A DNA stretch of 14,080 nt from positions 1 through 14,080 of the forward strand of contig CAZSAK010000037.1 in assembly GCA_964605155.1 (NCBI GenBank), in the 5' to 3' direction. The notes under the pieces were generated by a model. The model was not told the DNA's origin. It ran no database searches and was given only the letters and a program-made list of their open reading frames with translations. Origin of the DNA: CAZSAK01 sp964605155. Its GTDB lineage: Bacteria; Pseudomonadota; Gammaproteobacteria; SZUA-140. Each line of letters starts with the position of its first letter. Within the stretch, counting starts at the first letter, position 1. Below are positions 1 through 7,232 of the stretch, one piece after another. A program made the position numbers and the translations under genes.

Positions 1-457
1 CGATATCACCGTCCGCCGTTACCGTGGCGGAACCGCCACCGCTGGTCAGGTTATCATCATAGTTGGCAGTAACGATATCTCCAGGTTGTGTATTGAGGAT
101 GCCGTCATTGTCAGGGCCGGCAATGGTGCCGAGAGTGGTTGCCAGAGTGGAGGTGAAGATACCGCTGTTAATTCCTGTCTCGGTCAATACTACATCTTCA
201 GCCTCGCCCGTTGTGTTGTTTACGACCGTCACCGTGACAGTGTCGGTCACTAGCGGATCGGCGTTTAGATCGTCGTCACTGACCGTGATAGTAAGCGTGT
301 CTCCCGGGATACTACTGCTGTTGATGTTGATCGAACCATCGGAATCGGTCACGGTAACAGTTGATGATTCACCACTGCTGTTCAATGTATCAAGATAGGA
401 GGCTGTTACCGTGTCGACAGCCTGAACATTGAGGGTGCCGTCATCATTGGTACCGGC
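1..457 (-). repeat. Tandem 112-residue (336-base) domain repeat within the lipoprotein gene
   Basis: Unit 1 covers residues 549-660 (bases 457 to 122). Unit 2 starts at residue 661 (base 121) and is cut by the window edge. Both begin with A-G-x-x-x-D-G-x-L-N-x-Q, then D-x-V-T-A-x-Y, a Leu/Asn/Ser turn and a T-V-T strand. Unit 1 goes on through a strand rich in alternating Thr and Val and a segment reading LTETGINSGIFTSTL. The repeat probably continues outside the window, since such arrays usually contain several units. The similarity is clear in the protein but diverged in DNA, so it is not a recent duplication. Confidence 0.8.
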
Positions 458-2101
458 TATCGTGACGCCATCGCCACCCAGGTAGGCGCTGTACATAACG
501 ACATTGTAGTTGCCGGAAACCACTGGAGTGGCGCCTGTCCGGCGTATGCCCACAGCAATGGCGTGATCTTCCTCGGTGATCGGGTCACCAATGTTGCCCT
601 GTGGCGACTCGATAAAACTGACAAATTCCCCATTTGATACATTGGTATTACCTGTCCCCAGAAATCCGCCGGTGCCATTGAGCATGATCATGCTGCCGGC
701 CGGAGTGACATTGTAGAAACCGGACAGGGTAGGCGTGCCGGGCAGGCCGGGAGAAACGGTATAGGAATCAAAATCGAGTACCAGTGGATCGGTGTTGATG
801 TTGGACGAGTTAAACGTACCGAAGGTCTGTGTGGGGTCAGAGACCAGTGGCACGGGTGCGCTGTCGAAGGTCAAGGTACCCGTCGTTGTGGCAATCTCCG
901 CGGCGCTGCCATTGAGTGAGTTTTGTCCGGAAAGCCTCTGAGACAGCCGAACCATGTTGTAGGAAGTACCACTGCCAGAGGCATCGAGCAGGTCATCATC
1001 GATCTCTCCCAAGCTTGTAATGGATCCCTTGGTCGCAATCCGCACGCCGCGCGACAATATGCCGGGTGCCGTAACATCGAGTGGATAGACCATGAAGGAG
1101 CCGTCTGCATTCACCGCACCTGCCACGGTATTGTTATTGCGGTCACCGACGATGACCTGACCGGTATTCGTGACGATATGCGGCAATCCCTGGACATCTG
1201 GGACGGCGGGAAAGATGGTATTCAGGCTGACATCGGTCAGATCGTGTAACAGGGGGGTCGAGTAAAAGATCTTGCCGCCATTGATGAAATCTAGACCACC
1301 GAAGCCCCAACCTCCATTACCGGTACGCAGTTCAATACCACCTGTACCCGAGAGTGTGAAGGGATCTTCGAGTGTGATACTGAAGTCAGCAGAGTTGAAG
1401 AAGCTGTTATGCAGAATGCCGGCGACACCGGGCGTCGAGTACGCGTTGATTATATTTGTCAGGACGGGATCCGAAGTATTCAGGATTGCGGCGACCGCTT
1501 CATCGAAACTCAGACCGCTGATATCGATATCCATGGAATCGATCAGGTAGTACAGGGAGGCTATTTCCTGTATTTCAAAATTGCCCAGCGGAGTGAATGG
1601 ATCGGTAGATGTAACCGAGTTGAGAACCGAGTCGATGATTGAGCCGATGACGGCCTCACTGACTGGAGTGATATCGACCTCGGCACCGGTGACGATGGAG
1701 CGCATGGTGCCGGTCTGACCGACCACGCGAACGGCAAGGGTACTGGAAGGTGGAGGGTTGCCGGTAAAGACATAGACCCCTGATGAGTCTGTGGTAGTGG
1801 AATCAAGTATGGACTGAACATTGCCGGTACTGCTGAGTTGAACTAGTTCGACAGTGACACCCGCCAGAGGTGACGTACCGATAATGTCCGCCTGTGTGGT
1901 GCCTATTAATAACGATGCAAGACGGGTAAGTACATTTCTCTGGGCAGCAGCGAACTGGACATCAGGCGGTGCACTTACGATGCCGGTAATCGAATTTGTA
2001 CTGTTGGCGGAAGAGAAAACAGGTTCGTCTCCACCGCCACATCCTGTTTGTATCAACATAACAGCGAGTACGCTGATCAACAGGATTGTTCTTATAATCA
2101 T
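1..2101 (-). CDS. Large surface lipoprotein with tandem beta-sandwich repeats (partial, C-terminus beyond window)
   Basis: I translated this strand from the ATG at 2101-2099 and found it open for 700 codons to the window edge. The N-terminus (MIIRTILLISVLAVMLIQTGC) is a lipoprotein signal with the lipid-accepting cysteine at residue 20, followed by GGGDE. No Asp at +2 suggests outer-membrane retention. Residues about 40-130 resemble a CNA-B or carboxypeptidase-regulatory-like beta-sandwich (SPLAGVTVELVQ, TDSSGVYVFTG). Residues about 130-545 are Gly/Asn/Thr-rich and I do not recognise them; a G-N-Y-N-V motif and a similar G-F-Y-N-V motif suggest internal beta repeats. From residue 549 a 112-residue unit begins (AGTNDDGTLN) and restarts at 661 (AGPDNDGILN). 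The weak ribosome site AGGTG lies 5 bases before the start. The acidic Asn/Asp-Gly turns resemble calcium-stabilised adhesin repeats. Probable role: a surface-anchored adhesin or matrix protein. The frame and lipobox are certain; the function is inferred. Confidence 0.88.
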   Translation of the reverse strand, partial: MIIRTILLISVLAVMLIQTGCGGGDEPVFSSANSTNSITGIVSAPPDVQFAAAQRNVLTRLASLLIGTTQADIIGTSPLAGVTVELVQLSSTGNVQSILDSTTTDSSGVYVFTGNPPPSSTLAVRVVGQTGTMRSIVTGAEVDITPVSEAVIGSIIDSVLNSVTSTDPFTPLGNFEIQEIASLYYLIDSMDIDISGLSFDEAVAAILNTSDPVLTNIINAYSTPGVAGILHNSFFNSADFSITLEDPFTLSGTGGIELRTGNGGWGFGGLDFINGGKIFYSTPLLHDLTDVSLNTIFPAVPDVQGLPHIVTNTGQVIVGDRNNNTVAGAVNADGSFMVYPLDVTAPGILSRGVRIATKGSITSLGEIDDDLLDASGSGTSYNMVRLSQRLSGQNSLNGSAAEIATTTGTLTFDSAPVPLVSDPTQTFGTFNSSNINTDPLVLDFDSYTVSPGLPGTPTLSGFYNVTPAGSMIMLNGTGGFLGTGNTNVSNGEFVSFIESPQGNIGDPITEEDHAIAVGIRRTGATPVVSGNYNVVMYSAYLGGDGVTIAGTNDDGTLNVQAVDTVTASYLDTLNSSGESSTVTVTDSDGSININSSSIPGDTLTITVSDDDLNADPLVTDTVTVTVVNNTTGEAEDVVLTETGINSGIFTSTLATTLGTIAGPDNDGILNTQPGDIVTANYDDNLTSGGGSATVTADGDI

Positions 2102-2121
2102 AGATACACCTGAAAACTTCG

Positions 2122-2137
2122 TGCAGGAAGACCTGCA
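2122..2137 (-). promoter_or_regulatory. Small perfect hairpin in the leader, just before the ribosome site
   Basis: On the minus strand TGCAGG-TCTT-CCTGCA forms a six-base-pair stem with a four-base loop. It ends about ten bases before the AGGTG ribosome site (2111-2107) of the lipoprotein starting at 2101. Its position could affect translation initiation or mRNA stability. No U-tract follows, so it is not a terminator. Confidence 0.35.
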
Positions 2138-2325
2138 GGAGTGGGAGGGATTCTACGGATGTATACTTGATACTAAGGTATAATTTTACTCCCCTTATGC
2201 GTGTTCAAGAAGGACTTTCTCTAAGATTCACAATGTCATAACACGACCTGCTTAACAGTGACACGGAGCTAGACCTGACATTACAAAACGTCAAAATTAT
2301 GACACATTTCACGGTTTTTATCAAG

Positions 2326-2345
2326 CTGAAACCCGGTACTTTCAG
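2326..2345 (-). other. Weak inverted repeat downstream of the 425-residue lipoprotein gene
   Basis: CTGAAA and TTTCAG form a six-base-pair stem around an eight-base GC-rich loop, 19 bases beyond the stop at 2365. The following minus-strand bases (CTTGATAAAAACC) lack a run of T. It may be a weak transcript end or an mRNA 3' structure, but it does not qualify as a standard intrinsic terminator. Confidence 0.25.
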
Positions 2346-2364
2346 CGAGTGTTGTGCAGAAAAA

Positions 2365-3642
2365 TCAGTTACGTTTGCAGCCGGTGCCCTGGAATGTTCC
2401 GCTTTGACCGCTATTTGAATCTTCCCAATCTCCTGACGTCACACCGTAGGCGGCCGATGCGGGGTTTGTGACTGCAAGTCCAGTCCATTGTTTCCCGTCT
2501 GACGTGGTCATATCGAGATTGGTGTTGCCTGCGAGTACCCCGGTCAGGGCGTACTGGTCCGCATCATTCATGCTGAAGGAATCTCCCGCGATACTGTCCT
2601 GGGCTGCCCCCAAAAAGCTGAAAGCGAATATACCCTCATCCCATTCCGGATGTGCGGGATCAGGAACGTACTTACCGACAAAATGCCAGATATCTCCCTG
2701 TCCCCGGCCGATACGTCCACCGGCGAAGGTCCCAAAGCCTGTCCCCTGAAATTCGGTCCAGTTACCATCGACCGAATCGAGTGAGGTATAACGCAGGGTG
2801 ATGGTTCGTCCTGATAATGTTTCACTGGTTGGTTGCGCATAAGTGGATGCATCATCGAACACCGCTGGTGTCAAACCATTCACGACCAGTGTCTGCCGCA
2901 GTGCATTACTGAATAAAAAACCGCTCATCATACCGGCGGTCGCCCTGTTGGGATTTGCCTCAATGACGAAGCCGAAATGCCCGCTGTCATCGCCGGCGAG
3001 TTGCCCCTGGAAAGCACCTCCGTAGGTGCATAACAGGGTTTCATCCAAATGTGCCTTGGCGGTTGCATCATCCGGCAAGACGTGCACGGGCGGGCTGTCG
3101 ACGCTGTTGACATCAGATATGATGTTCGTCAACGCCGTATTCAGATCGCTCGTAGCGAAATCTACCTGAGACCAGTTCTGGGCAATATCCTGTACTGCCT
3201 GGGAGATCACGATGCCATTTTGGGGATCACCATCGTTATCCAGCATGAGGAGAAAACGTGAGATATTCTTGGCCATGACCGAATTGGTACTGCGTTGAGT
3301 AGCAAAGTCGACGGGCGTTATCACCGCTTTTGACTTGGTCCCGCCGAGCTCAACTCCGCCGATTGAGAATGTCACGTTTTCATTTTGCTGATAGTCAAAT
3401 ACACCGTCAGTGCCGGTTACGCCTGTCTTCGTTGGCGTTACAAAAGTCAGACCTGCGACCGTGCTGTCCCTGAAAATACCGGTACCGGCAATTTCACCCG
3501 ACAGGTTTGCCGATACGTTGCCAAGGTTGCTGATAGCGCCACCGCAATTGACAAGGATCGGAATCGCGACGATGGCCGATAAAATCCCGGCAATGGTTCG
3601 CAGACGAAGGTTGTTAAGCGGAATCATCTTGTTCAATGTCAT
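2365..3642 (-). CDS. Putative outer-membrane lipoprotein with an N-terminal beta-sandwich module, function unknown
   Basis: The frame is open from a TTG at 3693, but that start has no ribosome site and would place 17 extra residues before a normal signal peptide. I chose ATG 3642 (425 residues); ATG 3627 also fits. A hydrophobic segment ends in ILVNCGG, a lipobox-like site with Cys at residue 33. Asn at -1 is unusual, so lipidation is probable but not certain. The next stretch (STVAGLTFVTPTKTGVTGTDGVFDY, split here only as a motif) has the pattern of a small beta-sandwich module that I associate with proteobacterial surface lipoproteins; it ends near VITPVDFA. A DNDGDPQNG loop near residue 135 looks like a calcium-binding turn. 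The C-terminal half repeats a theme of YGGAFQG and GTFQGTG next to cysteines, which may form a disulfide. It lies 63 bases after the small barrel gene and is probably cotranscribed. I do not recognise a specific function. Confidence 0.82.
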   Translation of the reverse strand: MTLNKMIPLNNLRLRTIAGILSAIVAIPILVNCGGAISNLGNVSANLSGEIAGTGIFRDSTVAGLTFVTPTKTGVTGTDGVFDYQQNENVTFSIGGVELGGTKSKAVITPVDFATQRSTNSVMAKNISRFLLMLDNDGDPQNGIVISQAVQDIAQNWSQVDFATSDLNTALTNIISDVNSVDSPPVHVLPDDATAKAHLDETLLCTYGGAFQGQLAGDDSGHFGFVIEANPNRATAGMMSGFLFSNALRQTLVVNGLTPAVFDDASTYAQPTSETLSGRTITLRYTSLDSVDGNWTEFQGTGFGTFAGGRIGRGQGDIWHFVGKYVPDPAHPEWDEGIFAFSFLGAAQDSIAGDSFSMNDADQYALTGVLAGNTNLDMTTSDGKQWTGLAVTNPASAAYGVTSGDWEDSNSGQSGTFQGTGCKRN

Positions 3643-3705
3643 GAGTTCAGGTTGAGGAGTTCTGTAAGACCGATTGCGTGTGACCAACACCAAACAGCGT
3701 GAACA

Positions 3706-4341
3706 TCACGGGATGGGATGCATTACGCCTATTGTAACATAACTTAGCCCCAGGGTTTGCTTGTTTTCCAGCGGCACGACGGTATATTGTGTCTCGCCGC
3801 GCAGGTACCACTCGCGCCACACGCGTAACTGGATACCGCCGCCACCGATTAATGTAATACCGTCGTCATGAAAGCGGTCTATCTCATTGATGGTGGCTCT
3901 ATGCACCGTCAGGGTGTTGGAAAAGAACAACCCGCCCTTGAGGTAGAAGTTCAGGCGTGAGATCCCTGAGGGTATAAACCCCACGCCTTCGGCCATAAAG
4001 CCGTCGATCCGGGTAATCCCGTGGACCGGCCCCACCTGCCATATCGTGCCGACACCGTTGGATTGGCCTACGAAGTCCGTATTAGCCGGGTGCAGATAAC
4101 CCACTTCCAGACCAAAATAGCGGTTTATCCGATAGCCACCGTAGACATGGAACCCCGAACCCGTATTCTCCAGTGTGCTGGACAGAATCGAACTGTCGCT
4201 CCAGAAGGATTCCTTGATGTCTAATTGTGTCATTCCTGCATCCAGTCCGGCATACCATCCGGGCTCCTGTGCCTGTAGATTGCCTGAGATCAGAAATGTG
4301 GCCAGAAAGCCGATGATGATTCTTCCCGGGAATATTGTCAT
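3706..4341 (-). CDS. Small OmpA-like outer-membrane beta-barrel protein
   Basis: The frame opens with TTG at 4350, but ATG 4341 gives a clean signal peptide (MTIFPGRIIIGFLATFLI, cleaved after NLQA) and a 211-residue product. The mature part starts QEPGWYAGLDAG and continues with glycine/aromatic alternation: VYGGYRINRYFGLEVGYL, FYLKGGLFFSN and YLRGETQYTVVP. That is the pattern of eight-stranded OmpA/OmpW-type barrels (OMP_b-brl class), and the size fits. The C-terminus reads YVTIGVMHPIP, lacking the final aromatic residue typical of barrels. The start follows the stop of the upstream propeller gene with one base between them (TGA T ATG), and there is no good ribosome site, so translation is probably coupled. 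Substrate or partner is unknown; a structural or accessory role for the propeller protein is a guess. Confidence 0.83.
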   Translation of the reverse strand: MTIFPGRIIIGFLATFLISGNLQAQEPGWYAGLDAGMTQLDIKESFWSDSSILSSTLENTGSGFHVYGGYRINRYFGLEVGYLHPANTDFVGQSNGVGTIWQVGPVHGITRIDGFMAEGVGFIPSGISRLNFYLKGGLFFSNTLTVHRATINEIDRFHDDGITLIGGGGIQLRVWREWYLRGETQYTVVPLENKQTLGLSYVTIGVMHPIP

Positions 4342-4342
4342 A

Positions 4343-7063
4343 TCAGGCAAGTCTGCGCTTCACAATTCCGATCACTATTAAAAGCAACAGCCAGTAGGAG
4401 AGGCTGCCAATCGACTCACCACTGTTATCGACCACCAGAATCTGTACCTCATCTGTATTGTTATCAACATTGGTGTCGGTCTGATTGGCACGCAGCAGGT
4501 TGACAACACTTGTGGCATTACCGAGGCTTACGGGTTTTGTCGTCACGGTGACTGATGTCGAGGCGCCACTGGTGAGGGAGCCGATATTGCAGCTGACAGT
4601 CGAGGGATCCAGTGCATTGCAGTTACCCTGTTGTGGCGCCATAGTCAGGACGGTCGAGTTCGTCAGCGAGTTGATGATACTGATCCCGGAGGCATCAGCC
4701 GGTCCGTTATTGACAATACCGAGGGTGTAGACAAGTGACTCATCCTTCGGCACGGGGAAGGGATCGATCGTTACGGTGACTGCAAGGTCAGGCAAATTCG
4801 CCGGATCGGTGACGGGATCGATGTCAGTTACAAAGATGTCTTCATTGCCTGCCGAGGTGGCCTGCAGGGCATTAACGGTCGGGAAATCCGTCGATGTCGT
4901 GGTGCCGGTGACGTAGGCGATCCCTGCATCATCGACGACCACACTGTGTGCGACCTCATCGTCGTCCCCGCCGAGATAGGTGGAATACAGCAATGTACCG
5001 TCCGAATCGAACCTGGCGATAAAAGTATCACTGTCGCCAATACCCTGCAGCTGGATGGCGTTCAGCAAGGGGAAGTCGTTGGTGCGTGCCTCGGGGCCGA
5101 AGATCCCTTGGTTGACACCGGTGGTGCCGAAGATAATGGCCTGGCGCTGCGCATTGAGCGCAATCGAGGCGGCCTCGTCACGGTTTTCGCCCCCGAAATA
5201 GGTCGAGTATACCAGGCCTGAGGCAGCAGCCAGTGGATTGATCTTGGTAAAAAAGGCATCGAAATCGCCGCCGGCATTGCCCACCTGGAACGCACCATCG
5301 CTGAATGGAAAGCCCTGTTGTACACCCGCGGGTGTGAGAATAAGGGCGGAAGAGGTGAAGCCGGTCACGTAGGCATTGCCGATATCGTCAACGGCGATGT
5401 CAAGGCCACGGTCCCAAGATGCGCCACCCAGAAAGGATGAGTAGCCAGGCGTTCCGTTGGCGGCCAGTATGGTAACGAAGGCGTCCGCGGCCGGTCCGCC
5501 ATAGAGATTCTGAAAGGCGTTGAAGGTGACGGGAAAATCATTGGAACTGGTATCTCCGGTGAGATAGGCCTTGCCGCTGTCATCGACGACGATCGCCGCG
5601 ACCTTGTCGATATCGCTGCCACCGAGGTAGGTGAAATACAGCATGGACGTACCGTCGTTGCTGATCTTGACGACGTATCCGTCACCCAACGGGTCACTGG
5701 TGCTGGTGCGGGGACTGGCGTGGAAACATTGGGCTACACAATTGCTCTTGGGGAAGTCTGCTGACAAGGTACTGCCCCCGACGTAGATATCGAACGGGGC
5801 TGCAGGATCGATCGCGATATCGAGCGCTGTTTCCACCTCGCTGCCGCCAATGAACGTTGTATAGACCAGATTACCCAGATCATCGACCTTTGCTATAAAG
5901 CCGTCCTGATCTCCGCCGTAGTTGGTCTGAATGCCACTCAACAGCGGCAGACTGCCGGATGTTGTATTACCGGTGATATAGGCATTGCCGGCCGGATCGA
6001 CCGTGATGGCATTGGCGATGTCATCTTCAAACCCACCCACGTATATGACGTATACAAGGCTGGTCCCTGTCGCATCAAGCTTGGCGATGAAAGCATCGAT
6101 ATTGGGTGACTTGTTATTGCCAGCGGAGGGGAAATCCAAGGAGGTCGTGCTGCCGGTCAGATAACGGTTACCGGCACCGTCAAGCGCGATGCCAAGTCCC
6201 GCGTCACTGCTACTGCCGCCCAGATAACCGCTGTAAGTGATGACAGGATCGATTATCAGGGGGCGTGAATGATCATATGCCGCCAGCCTGAATCCCACTG
6301 CACCGTTGTCGGTCAGATCGAAAGATGCCGTGATGAATTCCCTGTGGCCATCTTTTTCCTGATAGGCGATCGGCCTGTTGAGGTGCATCTTTATGCGATC
6401 ATGGTGGAGCACGAGGTTGCCGCCTTGATCGAGGTGCAGGTTGGTGAGGTCATCGAATGTCAGATGAATCTGCCGGGGATCTGTCCCTGGCGCCACCCTG
6501 AAATCAAATTCCATGACATCCTGCCCGCCGTGATAGACGACATCGATTCCCGGGTATATCTGACGAAACACAACCTGACGGTAGTGTTGCACATCGGTAT
6601 GCCAGTGGGATGGATCGCTACCGATATAATAGCGACTCCGGCCCGCGAGGATTTCCTCGCCAACCCCGGCGGCATTGACATCTGCGCCTGCGAGCTTGAT
6701 GCGGATGCTCGAAGGACTAGTTGAGTTATTATCCTGACGTTTGACAGCGGCGTTATTAAAACTGATGACCGCTGCGGTCGGGTCCAGGAACAGGTTATAA
6801 CCCTGGCCCCGTGATAGAAAATCAAACCCGTTGCCGGCCTGACCCTGGTTGGGTTCAAAGTAGATCGGCAGTCGAGAGTATCCGCCCTTGCCAAATGAGT
6901 TTTCCTTGGTGCTTGTCGATATGGGGGACTGATTACGCGATTCATCAAAGTGCAGGTTATCTTGCGATGTGAAAACGATCCATAGTCCGCAAATCAGTAA
7001 GGCAATCCCTGCGACGGACAACAGCGCACGTTGATTGAAATGATGTGAGTGGTATATATTCAT
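4343..7063 (-). CDS. SBBP beta-propeller surface protein with DUF7948 and DUF11 domains and a C-terminal sorting-like tail
   Basis: The 906-residue product starts with a short basic segment and a hydrophobic stretch (residues 12-32), which is a signal peptide or anchor. Residues about 65-273 match the DUF7948 module that often precedes SBBP propellers (IYFEPNQGQ, SRYYIGSDPSHWHTDVQHY, YPGIDVVYHG). Seven blade-start motifs of the type Y-x-x-[YF]-[LIVF]-G-G lie at residues 277, 338, 401, 476, 541, 619 and 693. Most are followed by D-x-x-G-x-x-Y-[VIL]-T-G and D-F-P, the signature of SBBP repeats, so a complete seven-bladed propeller is likely. Residues 758-878 form a DUF11-type beta-sandwich (TLGIVNNGPADASG; Cys815 and Cys825 may pair). 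The tail is GSLSYWLLLLIVIGIVKRRLA: polar, then hydrophobic, then basic. The start has no clear ribosome site. A promoter candidate lies about 100 bases upstream. Probable location is the cell surface; binding partner is unknown. Confidence 0.92.
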   Translation of the reverse strand: MNIYHSHHFNQRALLSVAGIALLICGLWIVFTSQDNLHFDESRNQSPISTSTKENSFGKGGYSRLPIYFEPNQGQAGNGFDFLSRGQGYNLFLDPTAAVISFNNAAVKRQDNNSTSPSSIRIKLAGADVNAAGVGEEILAGRSRYYIGSDPSHWHTDVQHYRQVVFRQIYPGIDVVYHGGQDVMEFDFRVAPGTDPRQIHLTFDDLTNLHLDQGGNLVLHHDRIKMHLNRPIAYQEKDGHREFITASFDLTDNGAVGFRLAAYDHSRPLIIDPVITYSGYLGGSSSDAGLGIALDGAGNRYLTGSTTSLDFPSAGNNKSPNIDAFIAKLDATGTSLVYVIYVGGFEDDIANAITVDPAGNAYITGNTTSGSLPLLSGIQTNYGGDQDGFIAKVDDLGNLVYTTFIGGSEVETALDIAIDPAAPFDIYVGGSTLSADFPKSNCVAQCFHASPRTSTSDPLGDGYVVKISNDGTSMLYFTYLGGSDIDKVAAIVVDDSGKAYLTGDTSSNDFPVTFNAFQNLYGGPAADAFVTILAANGTPGYSSFLGGASWDRGLDIAVDDIGNAYVTGFTSSALILTPAGVQQGFPFSDGAFQVGNAGGDFDAFFTKINPLAAASGLVYSTYFGGENRDEAASIALNAQRQAIIFGTTGVNQGIFGPEARTNDFPLLNAIQLQGIGDSDTFIARFDSDGTLLYSTYLGGDDDEVAHSVVVDDAGIAYVTGTTTSTDFPTVNALQATSAGNEDIFVTDIDPVTDPANLPDLAVTVTIDPFPVPKDESLVYTLGIVNNGPADASGISIINSLTNSTVLTMAPQQGNCNALDPSTVSCNIGSLTSGASTSVTVTTKPVSLGNATSVVNLLRANQTDTNVDNNTDEVQILVVDNSGESIGSLSYWLLLLIVIGIVKRRLA

Positions 7064-7232
7064 CGGATAGCCCGGGTTTGGGTTGTCGATCGGATTGCCT
7101 GGAATTGTGCATTCTGGGATGGGTAGGGGCTGCGACCAGGTAAAGCCTTATGCAGACCTAATCTAATGCACCCCCGTTGAGTGGTCAATATTTCTGAGCT
7201 ATCTATTTTAACTATTTGATTAATCATGATAT
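7064..7232 (-). other. Intergenic gap between the TPR gene and the propeller gene
   Basis: The gap is 169 bases. It begins AT-rich after the TPR stop and includes a ten-base palindrome TGATTAATCA at 7217-7226. A promoter candidate sits in the middle, and a C-rich leader without a ribosome site ends at the ATG at 7063. I see no hairpin with a T-run, so read-through from the upstream genes is possible. Confidence 0.5.
7160..7188 (-). promoter_or_regulatory. Candidate sigma70 promoter for the propeller gene
   Basis: On the minus strand TTGACC (7188-7183) is followed after exactly 17 bases by TAGATT (7165-7160). This matches the consensus at 5 of 6 and 4 of 6 positions. Transcription would begin near 7153, giving a leader of about 90 bases before the ATG at 7063. 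The call rests on sequence match and position only. Confidence 0.5.

Larger units (their letters stand above)
2102..2364 (-). promoter_or_regulatory. Intergenic region upstream of the repeat lipoprotein, with a cluster of TGACA/TGTCA half-sites
   Basis: These 263 AT-rich bases contain no gene that I can support. Four exact TGACA or TGTCA pentamers start at 2234, 2259, 2276 and 2300. Bases 2290-2303 form a near-perfect 14-base palindrome (GTCAAAATTATGAC, one mismatched pair). This is a plausible operator region for the gene starting at 2101. No convincing sigma70 promoter stands out: the best minus-strand candidates are a TTGACG at 2294-2289 with a poor -10, and TTGAAC followed after 17 bases by AATTAT. 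The regulator is unknown. Confidence 0.4.

Noticed and set aside
63..398. Plus-strand open frame of 111 codons, rich in Val and Ser
   Set aside because: It is the antisense of the 112-residue repeat in the lipoprotein gene; its length just mirrors the repeat period.
2326..2345. Intrinsic terminator after the 425-residue lipoprotein
   Set aside because: A six-base-pair stem is present but no T-run follows, so I list it only as an inverted repeat.
3643..3693. TTG start at 3693 for the 425-residue lipoprotein
   Set aside because: It has no ribosome site and adds 17 residues before a normal signal peptide; ATG 3642 fits better.
4343..4420. PEP-CTERM sorting signal on the propeller protein
   Set aside because: There is no Pro-Glu-Pro motif; only the helix and basic end resemble it.
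6269..6724. Plus-strand open frame of 151 codons
   Set aside because: It lies antisense to the DUF7948 domain of the propeller gene, with no signal, motif or ribosome site of its own.
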